Notes: a model not told the origin generated them from the sequence alone. A DNA stretch of 16,735 bases from an uncultured bacterium (GCA_905214735.1 CAJMNI010000049.1:1-16735), one strand, 5' to 3'. Counted from the stretch's first letter, positions 1-8,348 are shown. Made by a program: numbers and translations.

Positions 1-26
1 GGCTTAGCGGTAGATGCCGCTTAGCC
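1..26. other. imperfect hairpin at the left edge
   Basis: The first ten bases pair with positions 17-26, giving 9 pairs with one T-T mismatch and a 6-nt loop. A run of six T lies about 8 nt downstream on the plus strand, so this could be the terminator of a plus-strand gene ending left of the window, but the T-run is further from the stem than usual. From 27 to 143 I see only AT-rich DNA with no credible gene. Confidence 0.25.
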
Positions 27-143
27 TATGAATAATTTTTTAACGAAGTATTGTACAAAAGGAGGAACAAAAAACTATCAGTAATCTAACAGACTCCGAA
101 AAGAAGTAACGTATAAAGAAACGTTGTAAAAGAAAAAAGAGCA

Positions 144-180
144 GATTATCCGGACGGGTTCATCCCCCGTCCGAATAATC
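144..180 (-). terminator. intrinsic terminator-like hairpin, distal
   Basis: GATTAT plus CGGACGGG (144-158) pairs with CCCGTCCG plus ATAATC (166-180), interrupted by a single C-A mismatch, with a 7-nt loop. On the minus strand the stem is followed by GCTCTTTTTTCTTTT, a good U-rich tail. It would stop transcripts of the leftward operon that read past the proximal hairpin at 216-256. Confidence 0.6.
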
Positions 181-182
181 CG

Positions 183-214
183 CGCTGTCGTATAAACCCA
201 TATAGCCGACAGCG
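183..214. other. middle hairpin of a three-hairpin cluster
   Basis: CGCTGTCG (183-190) pairs exactly with CGACAGCG (207-214), and a short TATA/TATA pairing may extend the stem inward. It lies 2 nt from the hairpin on either side. It has no T-run of its own on the minus strand, so its role is unclear: part of a composite terminator or a 3'-end protecting structure. Confidence 0.45.
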
Positions 215-215
215 A

Positions 216-256
216 AAAATAGAAACCGTGGTTTCCGAAACCGCGGTTTCTATTTT
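216..256 (-). terminator. strong intrinsic terminator after the GHL10 gene
   Basis: AAAATAGAAACCG (216-228) pairs with CGGTTTCTATTTT (244-256). The pairing continues inward for six more pairs, including one G-T wobble, to a 3-nt loop, giving a 19-pair stem. It begins 35 nt downstream of the GHL10 stop codon. On the minus strand the descending arm ends in a TTTTT run. The A and T tracts on both sides mean it could work in either direction. Confidence 0.75.
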
Positions 257-290
257 GAATGGGGTTGCGACTCCTGAGGTTGGGTGGGTA

Positions 291-1799
291 TTATTTCACG
301 TAGAGGAAGATGGGTTTGGATTCGCGGTTCATGCGGTCGAGGGCCGTCACTGCGTAGGTCACCCCTTTGTCGTCGCTGATCTTCACGCGCCGGTAGGGGG
401 TGAGCGCCACGATGGTCTGCGGATCGTCGATCACCTGCTCCTCTCCCGGGAAAAACTCGTAGACCACGAATCTCACCGGATCTGTATCCATCGCCCGGAA
501 CCCCTGAGGCTCCGCTTTCCATTCGAGATACTCTCCCTCGGAATCCTTCACCAATTTAAGTTCCTTTACCGCCTTCGGTGCGACCGACTGATCGCCGTAG
601 GCCGGCGGCAGTGCGATTGTCGACTGATATTTCATCGACAGCGAATCCGCCGCCCCCTTGTAGTTGCCGGTTACCCAATAGCCGTGCCACCAGATGTTGC
701 CCTTCACGTTCGGAAGAAGTCGCGACAGCTTCACTTTAGTGTCGAGCTCGTTGCGGTCATGGTTGCCCGGATCGGCAGAGTCCATGGTGCGCTTCACATC
801 CTGGCCGATATAGATGTCGACGCCGTTGGCATTGTCGTTCCACCACTGCGCCAGACTGCGGCTCGGAGCCGCCTGCGTGTCAAGACTCCAGTAAAGCTGC
901 GGGGCAAGATAATCCACCCAACCCTTCTTGGCCCAGAGAATCACGTCGGCATAAAGGTCGTCGTAGTTCTGCAATCCCGAGCTGTTGCTGCCCCGGGGAT
1001 CATTCCGCTTGTTGCGCCAGATGCCGAACGGCGACACGCCAAACCTCACCCAGGGCTTAGTCCGCTTGATAGTGGCATGAAGTTGCTCGATAAGCTTGTC
1101 GACATTCTGCCGGCGCCAGTCGCCGCGGTTCATCCCGTTGCCGAATTTCTTATAGCTCTCGTCGTCGGGAATAGCCTTCCCCGCCGCTGGGTAGGGGTAG
1201 AAATAATCGTCGATATGAATCGCGTCGACATCATAGCGGTCGAGGATATCCTTCACCACCTCGCAGATGAAATCGCGGTTCTCCTGATAAGCCGGATTGA
1301 AGAGAATCTGGCCGTTATAGCGGAAGAATCGCTCCGGATGCTTATTGCTTGCATGATCGGCTGGGAGCACCTCCTTCGCCGTCGAGGTGACGCGATAAGG
1401 GTTGAGCCATGCGTGAAACTCCATTCCCCTCTTGTGGGCCTCCTCGATGGCGTAGGCCATAGGGTCCCACATCGGATTGGGTGCCTTCCCGCGCTTGCCG
1501 GTGAGCCATGCGCTCCAGGGCTCCAGCTCCGACTGGTAGACGGCGTCGGCCGTTGGCCTCACCTGAAAGATCACGGCATTGTTGCCTGCATCCTTCAGTT
1601 TGTCGAGCTGTTCGCGGATATAAGCCTTCGCCTGCTCGGTGGTCTTGTTCTGCCACTGGCTCTGGCCGATCACATGAAGCCAGGCCCCGCGGAACTCACG
1701 TTTCGGGTTCTGTGCCGAAGCCTCCGGGGCGAGTCCGGAGAAAAATCCTGAGAAAAGCAGCGCGGCCGCTGCAAGGAATGGGAATATTCTTTTTTTCAT
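291..1799 (-). CDS. secreted GHL10/DUF187 family glycoside hydrolase-like protein
   Basis: This 502-aa protein has a signal peptide with probable cleavage after ASA at residue 29. A TIM-barrel domain of the glycosyl-hydrolase-like 10 family (GHL10, DUF187) follows, roughly 35-390. Visible family blocks are FRGAWLHV (36-43), FQVRPTADAVY (79-89), HAWLNPYR (129-136), the acidic DAIHIDDYFYP motif (192-202; D197 and D198 are candidate active-site residues), FGVSPFGIWRN (253-263) and YLAPQLYW (297-304). The last 95 residues look like a fibronectin type III-like beta-sandwich. The substrate is unknown; some relatives are proposed to act on glycans or peptidoglycan-like polymers. The start at 1799 was chosen because it gives the signal peptide and overlaps the stop of the DUF2400 gene as ATGA, implying translational coupling. 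An in-frame extension upstream of this ATG is an artefact of high GC. Confidence 0.9.
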   Translation of the reverse strand: MKKRIFPFLAAAALLFSGFFSGLAPEASAQNPKREFRGAWLHVIGQSQWQNKTTEQAKAYIREQLDKLKDAGNNAVIFQVRPTADAVYQSELEPWSAWLTGKRGKAPNPMWDPMAYAIEEAHKRGMEFHAWLNPYRVTSTAKEVLPADHASNKHPERFFRYNGQILFNPAYQENRDFICEVVKDILDRYDVDAIHIDDYFYPYPAAGKAIPDDESYKKFGNGMNRGDWRRQNVDKLIEQLHATIKRTKPWVRFGVSPFGIWRNKRNDPRGSNSSGLQNYDDLYADVILWAKKGWVDYLAPQLYWSLDTQAAPSRSLAQWWNDNANGVDIYIGQDVKRTMDSADPGNHDRNELDTKVKLSRLLPNVKGNIWWHGYWVTGNYKGAADSLSMKYQSTIALPPAYGDQSVAPKAVKELKLVKDSEGEYLEWKAEPQGFRAMDTDPVRFVVYEFFPGEEQVIDDPQTIVALTPYRRVKISDDKGVTYAVTALDRMNRESKPIFLYVK

Positions 1800-2617
1800 T
1801 GAATGGTCTCGTTGTTTTTGGCAAGCGTGGAGAGCGGATCTTCGGTCCGGGAATCGCGTGCGGTGACTCCGATGCCGAAGAGGGCATAGTCGAAATAGGC
1901 CGGGTCGTCGGGGCGGAGTTCGCGCATGGCGTCGGTGACGATCTCCACGCTCTTGCGGTCGTTGCTGCGGCGCTCGAGGATGCCGAGGCTGCGGGCCGTG
2001 TTGCCGACATGCACGTCGAGGGGAATAAACAGTTTGGATTTCGGAATCGATTCCCACACCCCCATATCGACAATGCCGTCGTCGCGCACGAGCCATCTGA
2101 GCGCCATGTTGACGCGCTTGAGGGCGGTGGCTTTAAGATTCACCGGGAGGCATTGCGGGCAGTCGGCGCCGCCGTTTTCGGCGCGCATTATCTTCTCCAT
2201 CTCCTCCACCAGACTCCATGCCGGAGCATCGCAGCCGGAAGCCACGCGCGAGCTGCAGAAGGCGTCGAGCGAACCGTAGTCGGCGTAGATGCGGCGCATT
2301 CCCCGCAGGAAATACTGGAAGTGCCGGCCGAAAAAGGTGCGGTGAAGATTCATCGCCGGGTCGAGGTCTTCATATCCCCGGTCGGTGACATAATCGTAAG
2401 GGCTCCAGTCCATCAGCGAGAACATCCGCTCCGCGTCGCGGCAAATCATGCGGCGGTTTCCCCAGGCGATTATCGCCGAGAGGAAAGCGGCGATCTCGAT
2501 GTCTTGCAGTCGCTCGAAACGACGCGGAAACTGCACCGGGTCGTCGGCGATAAACTCCGGACGGTTGATGCGTTCGGCCTCTGTCTCGAGAAGGTTGGCT
2601 ATCTCCTTGCTTATCAT
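1796..2617 (-). CDS. TIGR02757/DUF2400 family protein
   Basis: A 273-aa cytoplasmic protein with no signal peptide or membrane segment. Family features are the N-terminal block around residues 25-57 (DDPVQFPRRF, then EIAAFLSAIIAWGNRRMI) and the C-terminal block LFIPLDVHVGNTARSLG (196-212), followed by RPDDPAYFDYALFGIG (235-250). The C-terminal half resembles the helix-hairpin-helix DNA glycosylase fold, with D201 of LDVH in the most conserved position, but the biochemical function of this family is not established. The start MISKEI at 2617 lies 13 nt after the preceding lipoprotein gene; an open frame upstream to 2782 only shadows that gene. The stop TGA overlaps the ATG of the GHL10 gene by 4 nt, so the two are co-translated, although no functional link is obvious. 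Confidence 0.88.
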   Translation of the reverse strand: MISKEIANLLETEAERINRPEFIADDPVQFPRRFERLQDIEIAAFLSAIIAWGNRRMICRDAERMFSLMDWSPYDYVTDRGYEDLDPAMNLHRTFFGRHFQYFLRGMRRIYADYGSLDAFCSSRVASGCDAPAWSLVEEMEKIMRAENGGADCPQCLPVNLKATALKRVNMALRWLVRDDGIVDMGVWESIPKSKLFIPLDVHVGNTARSLGILERRSNDRKSVEIVTDAMRELRPDDPAYFDYALFGIGVTARDSRTEDPLSTLAKNNETIQ

Positions 2618-2630
2618 TTCTTCTTTATGA

Positions 2631-3002
2631 TCATTTCTTATCGGCCGCTGCTGCGCGTTTGGCCCTGTCGGCGTTGGCTTTCGCGCGGATGAGATGCTCT
2701 GCCACGGCGGGACGCACGGTGCGGATCGTCGAGACGAACGCCGAGTCGTAGGCCGCCTTCTGCTTCGGTCCGGCCACGTCATATTTGCTGCCGGCGGCGC
2801 GGGCTTCGAGAAGCTGTCCCTGAAGCGCGAGAGTGTCCTCCCAGCGGGTGTTGATGAACTTGCGGGCCGCCTCCCTTCCGGCGGTGGCGGCCGCTTCTAT
2901 CTGCTCGGCCGACTCCTGCTTGCCGCCGTCGCCGTCCGAGTGATTGCAAGAGGCGAGGGCAAGCATCGCCGCCCCCGCCATTATGATGTGTCGTAATTTC
3001 AT
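2631..3002 (-). CDS. small alanine-rich lipoprotein, function unknown
   Basis: A 123-aa protein with a lipoprotein signal peptide: KLRH, a hydrophobic stretch, then LASC with the lipidated cysteine at residue 19. A short polar linker (NHSDGDGGKQES) is followed by a largely helical, Ala-, Lys- and Arg-rich body. I recognise no family. Within the body, the segment at about 50-65 (FINTRWEDTLALQGQL) looks amphipathic. It probably sits on the periplasmic face of the outer or inner membrane. It lies between the S9 peptidase (55 nt upstream) and the DUF2400 gene (13 nt downstream) and is likely co-transcribed with them. GC-rich codon use matches its neighbours, which supports a real gene rather than a spurious frame. 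Confidence 0.75.
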   Translation of the reverse strand: MKLRHIIMAGAAMLALASCNHSDGDGGKQESAEQIEAAATAGREAARKFINTRWEDTLALQGQLLEARAAGSKYDVAGPKQKAAYDSAFVSTIRTVRPAVAEHLIRAKANADRAKRAAAADKK

Positions 3003-3057
3003 TTCGGTTCTGATGAGTCACACCGCCGCCTGAAGTTCCGGGCAGCGGAAGAATTTT

Positions 3058-5592
3058 TTACTTGCCGTAAAGCTCGTTCCACCATTTCGGATCGTCCAGG
3101 AGCCACTTGGCAAACCATGCCATGATGGTGTTCTGCCAGAGCTGGCGCGCCTCGTAGCCGGCGATCACGTGGTTTTCATTCTCCACAGTGATGAACTCCA
3201 CCTCGCGGCCCAGGATCTTGAGGGCGTTGAAGAGCTGGATGCTTTCGCCGATGGGCACGTTGGTGTCGACCGTGCCGTGGAGAAGCAGCAGCGGGGTGTG
3301 GATCTTGTCGGCGTTGAAAAGCGAGCCCTGCTTGGTGAAGAGGTCGGGATCAGTCCAGGGATAGCTGCGGGCTGCGGCCACGGAGTTGTAGGAATAGCCC
3401 CAGTAGCCTTCGCCCCAGTAGCTCGTCACGTTGGAGATGCCGGCATGGGAGACGGCTGCCGCGAAGATGTCGGTCTGAGTCTGGAGATACTGCGTCATGA
3501 AGCCGCCGTAGCTTGCGCCGATACATCCGATCTTCTTGCGGTCGACATAGGGATGGGCGTCGCAGAATTTCTTGGTGCCTTCGATAATCTCGGACGCGGT
3601 GCGCTTGCCCCAGGCGTTGACATGGCGCGCGGAGAATTCCTGACCGTAGCCCGTGGTGCCCGAGGGGTTGATCAGATAGACCACGTAGTCGCGCGAGGCG
3701 AACACCTGCGGCGAATAAAGATGATAGAACGTGGCGTTGGTCGGCGACGTGCCGCCGTAATAATATACTATCAGAGGATATTTCTTCGAAGCGTCGAAGT
3801 CGGGGGGCAGGCACATGAAGCCGTCGATTGTCTTGCCGTCGGACGCCTTGAAAGTCCAGGGCTCCATCTTTCCGAATTCAACTCCGTCGGTGATCTTCGT
3901 TAGCGGGGTGCTCACGGCGGTGTTCTTGCCGTTCTTGAGATTGAGCAGCCAAGCCTCGCCGTCGCGGGTGAAATCGCCGCCGGCGTATGCAATGCAGTTG
4001 CTCTCGTAGTCACCCATCGAGAAGGAACGCACATAGGGCACGGCCGTCTTCAGTTCGGTATATTTCCCGCTCGCCGGATCGAGCGAATAGAGTTTCTTAT
4101 AGAAGCCGGCTTCGGCAGTGAGATAGATCTTCCCGTCGGCGGGATTCCACATCATCTGCTCGATCGAAGGATCGAAATCTTTCGACATGGCGCGGACTTT
4201 TCCGGTGGCGATGTCATAGATGAATGCCTGATGGTCGAAGTCGTTGCCGATCGGTTCGGGAGCGTAGTTGGCGCCGATCTTGTCGAAGGCGTCGGGGCCT
4301 CCGATGATGAGGAGCTGCTTGCCGTCGGGGGAATATTTGGCTTCACCGGCGAGGAAGGGGGTGTTGGAGAGTATGGTGTCCTGCTTCAGGGTGTTCATGT
4401 CCATCTCGATCAGGCTCATGAAATAGAAGGGGAACCGGTCGGGCTGCTGGCGGTTGGTGTAATATAGCATTTTGCCGCCGTCGCGGGTGAAGTCGCAGAT
4501 TCCGGTGGTGGCGCCGCCGTAGGTGATCGGCTGGGTCACGCGGTTCTCGATGTCGTAGCGCGCGATATATGAGCGGTCGCGGTCGCCGGGGATGCGGTCG
4601 TCGGGAGTGCGGTAGCGTTTCATCTTACCGGTCTCTTTGGCTCCCTCCACCTCCTCATAATAGAAGAGATATTTGCCGTCGGGGGAGAATGTCACCGAAT
4701 TGTCGGGGATCGAAGTGGCGATCACTCTGGAGCGCATCGATGGAATCTCGGTGAGCACGATGTCATAGCTGTCGCCATGTTTTTTAGCATAATAGAGTTG
4801 CGAGCCTTTCGGCATCCAGTCGGCGGAGGTGCTGATGTCGGCGGAGAGCACGCGGCCCGTAGCCGTCTCGGTGAGCATGGCGCGATATTCGGTCTCATCC
4901 TCGCCGATTGTCTCGCGGCTTCTTGTGATGAGATATTTCCCGTCGGGGGAAAGGGAGACGGAATAGACACGTTCGCCGACGAGGGCGGTGAGTGCGCTGA
5001 CGCGGCTCTTCATTTCGGGAGCGGCCTTTACGGTCACATCCTTGAAGTCGTCGTCGGGCACGAACTCGAGCTTGAAGTCGGGAGCGCTCTTGTCATCGGG
5101 CATTCCGAGGATGTCGACCGTGATGTCGTAGACCTGTTCGGGGAGGAGTTCGATCGCCCCTTCAGCGTCGGAGGGAAGGGAATCGGCGGCGGCCTTGGTC
5201 ACCATGGTTTTCCCGTTGACCTTGACTGATGCGCGGGCCGTGGAGTTGATCACGAGCTTACCTTTGGCGAAGCGGTCGGCGCGCAGGCGCGTGTCGAAAG
5301 TGTGGAGCTCGGGAGAGAGCTTGCTGCCGACCAGCACGAGGCGTCCGGCCGTGTCGGTGGTCATCGTGGTCCAACCGGTCACGGCGGGATCGTAGGGCAT
5401 CCATTTGCGGGAGCTCAGGAATTTGTCGGCGCTGAAGGGATTCTCCTTCTCCACGGAGTCGGGCACGGCCGGAATATGGAGCTTGGTCACCGGCGCGGCC
5501 TTGTATTGGTTGAAGGTGAATGCTCCGGCGGCGATTGAGCCCGCGAGCATGGCTCCTCCGATGAGGAGCGGAAGTGTGTTGGTCGGTTTCAT
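3058..5592 (-). CDS. S9 family serine peptidase (prolyl oligopeptidase/DPP-type)
   Basis: This 844-aa exported peptidase has an N-terminal hydrophobic segment (about 8-25) acting as signal peptide or anchor. The middle, roughly 180-560, is a beta-propeller with repeated SPDGKYL-type blades (near residues 220, 304, 370 and 422). The catalytic alpha/beta-hydrolase domain runs from about 577 to 844. The triad is visible: nucleophile S694 in GASYGG, D776 in HGTVDTNVP and H808 in ENENHV. YYYGG (611-615) fits the oxyanion region. Family knowledge suggests cleavage of short peptides, often after proline or alanine or from the N terminus; the exact specificity cannot be read from the sequence. The gene starts 14 nt after the FKBP-type lipoprotein gene and is probably in the same operon, consistent with a role in envelope protein folding or peptide turnover. 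Confidence 0.93.
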   Translation of the reverse strand: MKPTNTLPLLIGGAMLAGSIAAGAFTFNQYKAAPVTKLHIPAVPDSVEKENPFSADKFLSSRKWMPYDPAVTGWTTMTTDTAGRLVLVGSKLSPELHTFDTRLRADRFAKGKLVINSTARASVKVNGKTMVTKAAADSLPSDAEGAIELLPEQVYDITVDILGMPDDKSAPDFKLEFVPDDDFKDVTVKAAPEMKSRVSALTALVGERVYSVSLSPDGKYLITRSRETIGEDETEYRAMLTETATGRVLSADISTSADWMPKGSQLYYAKKHGDSYDIVLTEIPSMRSRVIATSIPDNSVTFSPDGKYLFYYEEVEGAKETGKMKRYRTPDDRIPGDRDRSYIARYDIENRVTQPITYGGATTGICDFTRDGGKMLYYTNRQQPDRFPFYFMSLIEMDMNTLKQDTILSNTPFLAGEAKYSPDGKQLLIIGGPDAFDKIGANYAPEPIGNDFDHQAFIYDIATGKVRAMSKDFDPSIEQMMWNPADGKIYLTAEAGFYKKLYSLDPASGKYTELKTAVPYVRSFSMGDYESNCIAYAGGDFTRDGEAWLLNLKNGKNTAVSTPLTKITDGVEFGKMEPWTFKASDGKTIDGFMCLPPDFDASKKYPLIVYYYGGTSPTNATFYHLYSPQVFASRDYVVYLINPSGTTGYGQEFSARHVNAWGKRTASEIIEGTKKFCDAHPYVDRKKIGCIGASYGGFMTQYLQTQTDIFAAAVSHAGISNVTSYWGEGYWGYSYNSVAAARSYPWTDPDLFTKQGSLFNADKIHTPLLLLHGTVDTNVPIGESIQLFNALKILGREVEFITVENENHVIAGYEARQLWQNTIMAWFAKWLLDDPKWWNELYGK

Positions 5593-5606
5593 GGCTTTTT
5601 CAAATC

Positions 5607-6128
5607 TTAATCATTGGGTTTCTCGAATGCCACTATCTCCTTGAATTTCACTCGGTAGATGAGGTTGGAGTAGGGCTTTATCCTGCCGTTGTAGTTTTCA
5701 CCGTAGGCGGAGTTGTAGGGGATCACCATCGTCACGGAGTCGCCCACATGCATTGAGAGAAGGGCGGCGCACATGCCGATGATGTTGGTGTTGACCTTGC
5801 TCTGGTAGATGCTGTCTTCGGCGTTATAGGAGTTGCCGAGATCTGTTCCCTCGATGTCTTCCAGCTCATATTTGATGTTGACGGTGGAGGTGGAGAGGGG
5901 GGTGAGGCTGTTTTGGGTGAGAGAGCGGTCGTTGTGCCATTTGATGAAGACGGAGTTGTCGGGAGCCCATTCGGGCACGATCTTGGTAAACTCCTTTTCG
6001 TCGATGGCGGCGAGATACTCGTCGTTCTGCCTGCGCCAGTCCTCGAAGTCGTTGGAATCGTCGTCCATGCAGGAGGTGAAGGCAAAGGCGCTGAGCAGCG
6101 TGGCAGCGAGAATTATCGGTTTCTTCAT
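5607..6128 (-). CDS. FKBP-type peptidyl-prolyl cis-trans isomerase lipoprotein
   Basis: A 173-aa lipoprotein with lipobox FTSC and lipidated cysteine at residue 20, followed by an acidic DDDSNDFED stretch. Residues about 80-168 form an FKBP-like domain. Recognisable parts are IIGMCAALLSMHVGDSVTMV (116-135), IPYNSAYGENYNG (136-148) and IKPYSNLIYRVKFKEI (150-165). The last two match the family patterns for the AYG loop and the I-P-x-S-x-L-x-F strand. The domain is divergent: several aromatic residues of the classical active site are replaced, so isomerase activity is likely but not certain. It lies 10 nt downstream of the LemA-family gene and 14 nt upstream of the S9 peptidase gene, a tight operon arrangement. 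Confidence 0.85.
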   Translation of the reverse strand: MKKPIILAATLLSAFAFTSCMDDDSNDFEDWRRQNDEYLAAIDEKEFTKIVPEWAPDNSVFIKWHNDRSLTQNSLTPLSTSTVNIKYELEDIEGTDLGNSYNAEDSIYQSKVNTNIIGMCAALLSMHVGDSVTMVIPYNSAYGENYNGRIKPYSNLIYRVKFKEIVAFEKPND

Positions 6129-6138
6129 TTCCGGTGTC

Positions 6139-6726
6139 TTAGAATTTTACTTCGGGAGCTTTCTGGGCTCCTGCTTCGGCCTTGAACTGCGGTTTCTCCT
6201 CGAAACCGAACCATCCGGCATAGATGTTGGTGGGGAATTTCTTTATCGAGGTGTTGTAGTCCTGCACGGCTTCGGTGTAGCGCATGCGTTCGGTGGCGAT
6301 GCGGTTTTCGGTTCCTTCGAGCTGTGTCTGCAGGTTCATGAAGTTCTCGTTTGCCTTCAGGTCGGGATAAGCCTCGGTCACGGCGAGCAGCGATTTGAGT
6401 GCGCCGCTGAGTTCGTTCTGGGCTTCCTGATATTTGGCGAGGTTCTCTTCGGTGAGGTCGTCGGCGTCGAGGGTGATCGACGTGGCCTTTGCACGGGCTT
6501 CGGTGACTTTCGTGAGGGTCTCCTGCTCGTGGGTGGAATATCCCTTGACGGTGTTGACGAGGTTGGGGATGAGGTCGGCGCGGCGCTGGTATTGGTTTTC
6601 TACCTGTGCCCACGACTGGTTGACTTTCTGTTCTTTCTCCACCAGGGAGTTATAGTTGCAGGAGGTGAGGCCCGACATTGCTGCGACGGCTATGACGGCC
6701 GCCATCACTTTCTTGAAAATCTTCAT
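6139..6726 (-). CDS. LemA family lipoprotein
   Basis: A 195-aa protein starting with a lipoprotein signal peptide ending in LTSC (cysteine 23). A mostly alpha-helical LemA domain follows. Family signatures are visible: NSLVEKEQKVNQSWAQVENQ (26-45), the highly conserved QRRADLIPNLVNTVKGY (47-63), FMNLQTQLEGTENRIATER (128-146) and the C-terminal YN.SIKKFPTNIYAGWFGF (158-177). LemA proteins are membrane-associated with four long helices; their biochemical role is not settled. This version is predicted to be lipid-anchored, unlike many LemA proteins that carry an N-terminal transmembrane helix. It is the first gene after the hairpin that separates glyS from the downstream genes, and probably leads the operon. 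No good -7 box was found just before it, so read-through from glyS is possible. Confidence 0.93.
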   Translation of the reverse strand: MKIFKKVMAAVIAVAAMSGLTSCNYNSLVEKEQKVNQSWAQVENQYQRRADLIPNLVNTVKGYSTHEQETLTKVTEARAKATSITLDADDLTEENLAKYQEAQNELSGALKSLLAVTEAYPDLKANENFMNLQTQLEGTENRIATERMRYTEAVQDYNTSIKKFPTNIYAGWFGFEEKPQFKAEAGAQKAPEVKF

Positions 6727-6760
6727 AGCTTGAAATGTTAGCAGGTAAATGATTATGTTT

Positions 6761-6795
6761 CCGTCCCCGGCGTCGTCGGGACGCGTCGGGGACGG
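6761..6795. terminator. strong hairpin between glyS and the LemA-family gene
   Basis: CCGTCCCCG (6761-6769) pairs with CGGGGACGG (6787-6795), and inside it GCGTC (6770-6774) pairs with GACGC (6780-6784) across a 5-nt loop, with a 2-nt bulge. On the minus strand, the direction of glyS, the stem is followed by AAACATAATC with no U-run, so termination may be partial or the hairpin may protect the glyS mRNA 3' end. On the plus strand it is followed by CTCTGTTTTT. Confidence 0.5.
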
Positions 6796-6803
6796 CTCTG
6801 TTT

Positions 6804-8348
6804 TTAAAGAAGCTTCTTGAGAAGGGAGTTGAGGCTGACTTTGTCGGCGAGTATTCCTTCGAGCTCGTCGATGTTGACGCGGCGCTGCTCCATGGAGTCG
6901 CGTTCGCGCAGGGTCACTGTGTTGTCTTCGAGGGTCTGGTGGTCGACGGTTACGCAGTAGGGGGTGCCGATGGCATCCTGACGGCGGTAACGCTTGCCGA
7001 TCGAGTCTTTCTCGTCATAGTGGGTGGTGAAGTCGAAGCGGAGACGGTGCTGGATCTCGCGGGCCTTCTCGGGAAGGCCGTCTTTCTTCACGAGCGGGAG
7101 CACGGCGCATTTCACCGGCGCGATCGGCGCGGGGAAATGGAGCACGGCGCGGCTGTCGCCGTTGCCGAGGTCCTGATTCTCGAAGCAGCTGCAGAACACG
7201 CTGAGGAACATGCGGTCGACGCCGATCGAGGTCTCGATCACGTAGGGAACGTAGCTCTCGTTGAGTTCCGGATCGAAATACTGGATCTTCTTGCCGGAGA
7301 ATTTCTCATGCTGCGAGAGGTCGAAGTTGGTGCGGGAATGGATACCCTCCACCTCCTTGAAGCCGAAGGGCATCTCGAACTCGATGTCGGTGGCGGCGTT
7401 GGCGTAGTGGGCGAGCTTCTCGTGGTCGTGGAAGCGGTATTTGCTGTCGCCGAGACCGAGGTTCTTGTGCCATTTCAGACGCGTCTGGCGCCAGAAGTCA
7501 AACCATTTGAGCTCCTCGCCGGGGCGAACGAAGAATTGCATCTCCATCTGCTCGAATTCGCGCATGCGGAAGATAAACTGGCGGGCGACGATCTCGTTGC
7601 GGAAAGCCTTTCCGATCTGGGCGATACCGAAGGGGATGCGCATGCGGCCGGTCTTCTGCACGTTGAGATAGTTCACGAAGATTCCCTGCGCCGTCTCGGG
7701 ACGGAGGTAGACTTCCATCGCGCCGTCGGCGGTGCTTCCCATCTCGGTCTTGAACATGAGGTTGAACTGGCGCACGTCGGTCCAGTTGCGCGTGCCGCTG
7801 ATCGGGTCGACGATCTCATAGTCGAGGATGATCTGCTTGAGCTCGGCGAGGTCGTTGGCGTTCATCGCCTTGGCGAAGCGCTCGTGGAGCTCGTCGCGCT
7901 TTTTCTGATGCTCGAGCACGCGCGGATTGGTCTGGCGGAACATCGCTTCGTCGAAGCTCTCGCCGAAACGTTTGGCTGCCTTGGCCACCTCCTTGTTGAT
8001 TTTCTCGTCGAATTTCGCAATCTCGTCTTCGATGAGCACGTCGGCGCGATAGCGTTTCTTGGAGTCGCGGTTGTCGATCAGGGGGTCGTTGAAAGCGTCG
8101 ACATGGCCGGAAGCCTTCCAGATGGTGGGGTGCATGAAGATTGCGGAGTCGATGCCGACGATGTTGTCGTGGAGCATCGTCATCGCCTCCCACCAATAGC
8201 GCTTGATATTGTTTTTCAGCTCCACGCCGTTCTGACCGTAGTCATAGACGGCGGAGAGACCGTCGTAGATTTCACTTGATTGGAACACAAACCCATACTC
8301 CTTCGCATGGGCGATAATCGTTTTGAAAACGTCTTCCTGTTTTGCCAT
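6804..8348 (-). CDS. glyS: glycyl-tRNA synthetase, class II, single-chain type
   Basis: A 514-aa cytoplasmic enzyme that charges tRNA-Gly with glycine using ATP. It is the single-chain, homodimeric type, not the separate alpha and beta subunit type. The N terminus has the typical EIYDGLSAVYDYGQNGVELK block (26-45), and the family-specific FMHPTIWKASGHVDAFNDP follows (71-89). Class II motif 2 is AFRNEI with the downstream FRMREFEQMEMQFF (248-273), and motif 3 contains ETSIGVDR (372-379). An HGTP-type anticodon-binding domain occupies roughly 405-514 (IAPVKCAVLPL, then GKRYRRQDAIGTPYCVTVD). Length and motif order are normal for the family and nothing looks broken. The gene has a candidate promoter at 8488-8495 and a foldable leader, and it marks the end of the conserved, GC-rich half of the window. 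Confidence 0.97.
   Translation of the reverse strand: MAKQEDVFKTIIAHAKEYGFVFQSSEIYDGLSAVYDYGQNGVELKNNIKRYWWEAMTMLHDNIVGIDSAIFMHPTIWKASGHVDAFNDPLIDNRDSKKRYRADVLIEDEIAKFDEKINKEVAKAAKRFGESFDEAMFRQTNPRVLEHQKKRDELHERFAKAMNANDLAELKQIILDYEIVDPISGTRNWTDVRQFNLMFKTEMGSTADGAMEVYLRPETAQGIFVNYLNVQKTGRMRIPFGIAQIGKAFRNEIVARQFIFRMREFEQMEMQFFVRPGEELKWFDFWRQTRLKWHKNLGLGDSKYRFHDHEKLAHYANAATDIEFEMPFGFKEVEGIHSRTNFDLSQHEKFSGKKIQYFDPELNESYVPYVIETSIGVDRMFLSVFCSCFENQDLGNGDSRAVLHFPAPIAPVKCAVLPLVKKDGLPEKAREIQHRLRFDFTTHYDEKDSIGKRYRRQDAIGTPYCVTVDHQTLEDNTVTLRERDSMEQRRVNIDELEGILADKVSLNSLLKKLL

Noticed and set aside
57..65. AAAAGGAGG, a perfect Shine-Dalgarno-like sequence
   Set aside because: No start codon with an open frame follows at a suitable distance, and genes in this phylum rarely rely on such sites.
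228..1751. Long open frame on the plus strand opposite the GHL10 gene
   Set aside because: It is a high-GC shadow: the minus strand has clear family motifs and a signal peptide, and the translated plus frame shows no recognisable domain.
6939..8279. Long open frame on the plus strand opposite glyS
   Set aside because: The opposite strand encodes a complete glycyl-tRNA synthetase; this frame is Val/Leu/Glu-rich low-complexity shadow sequence.
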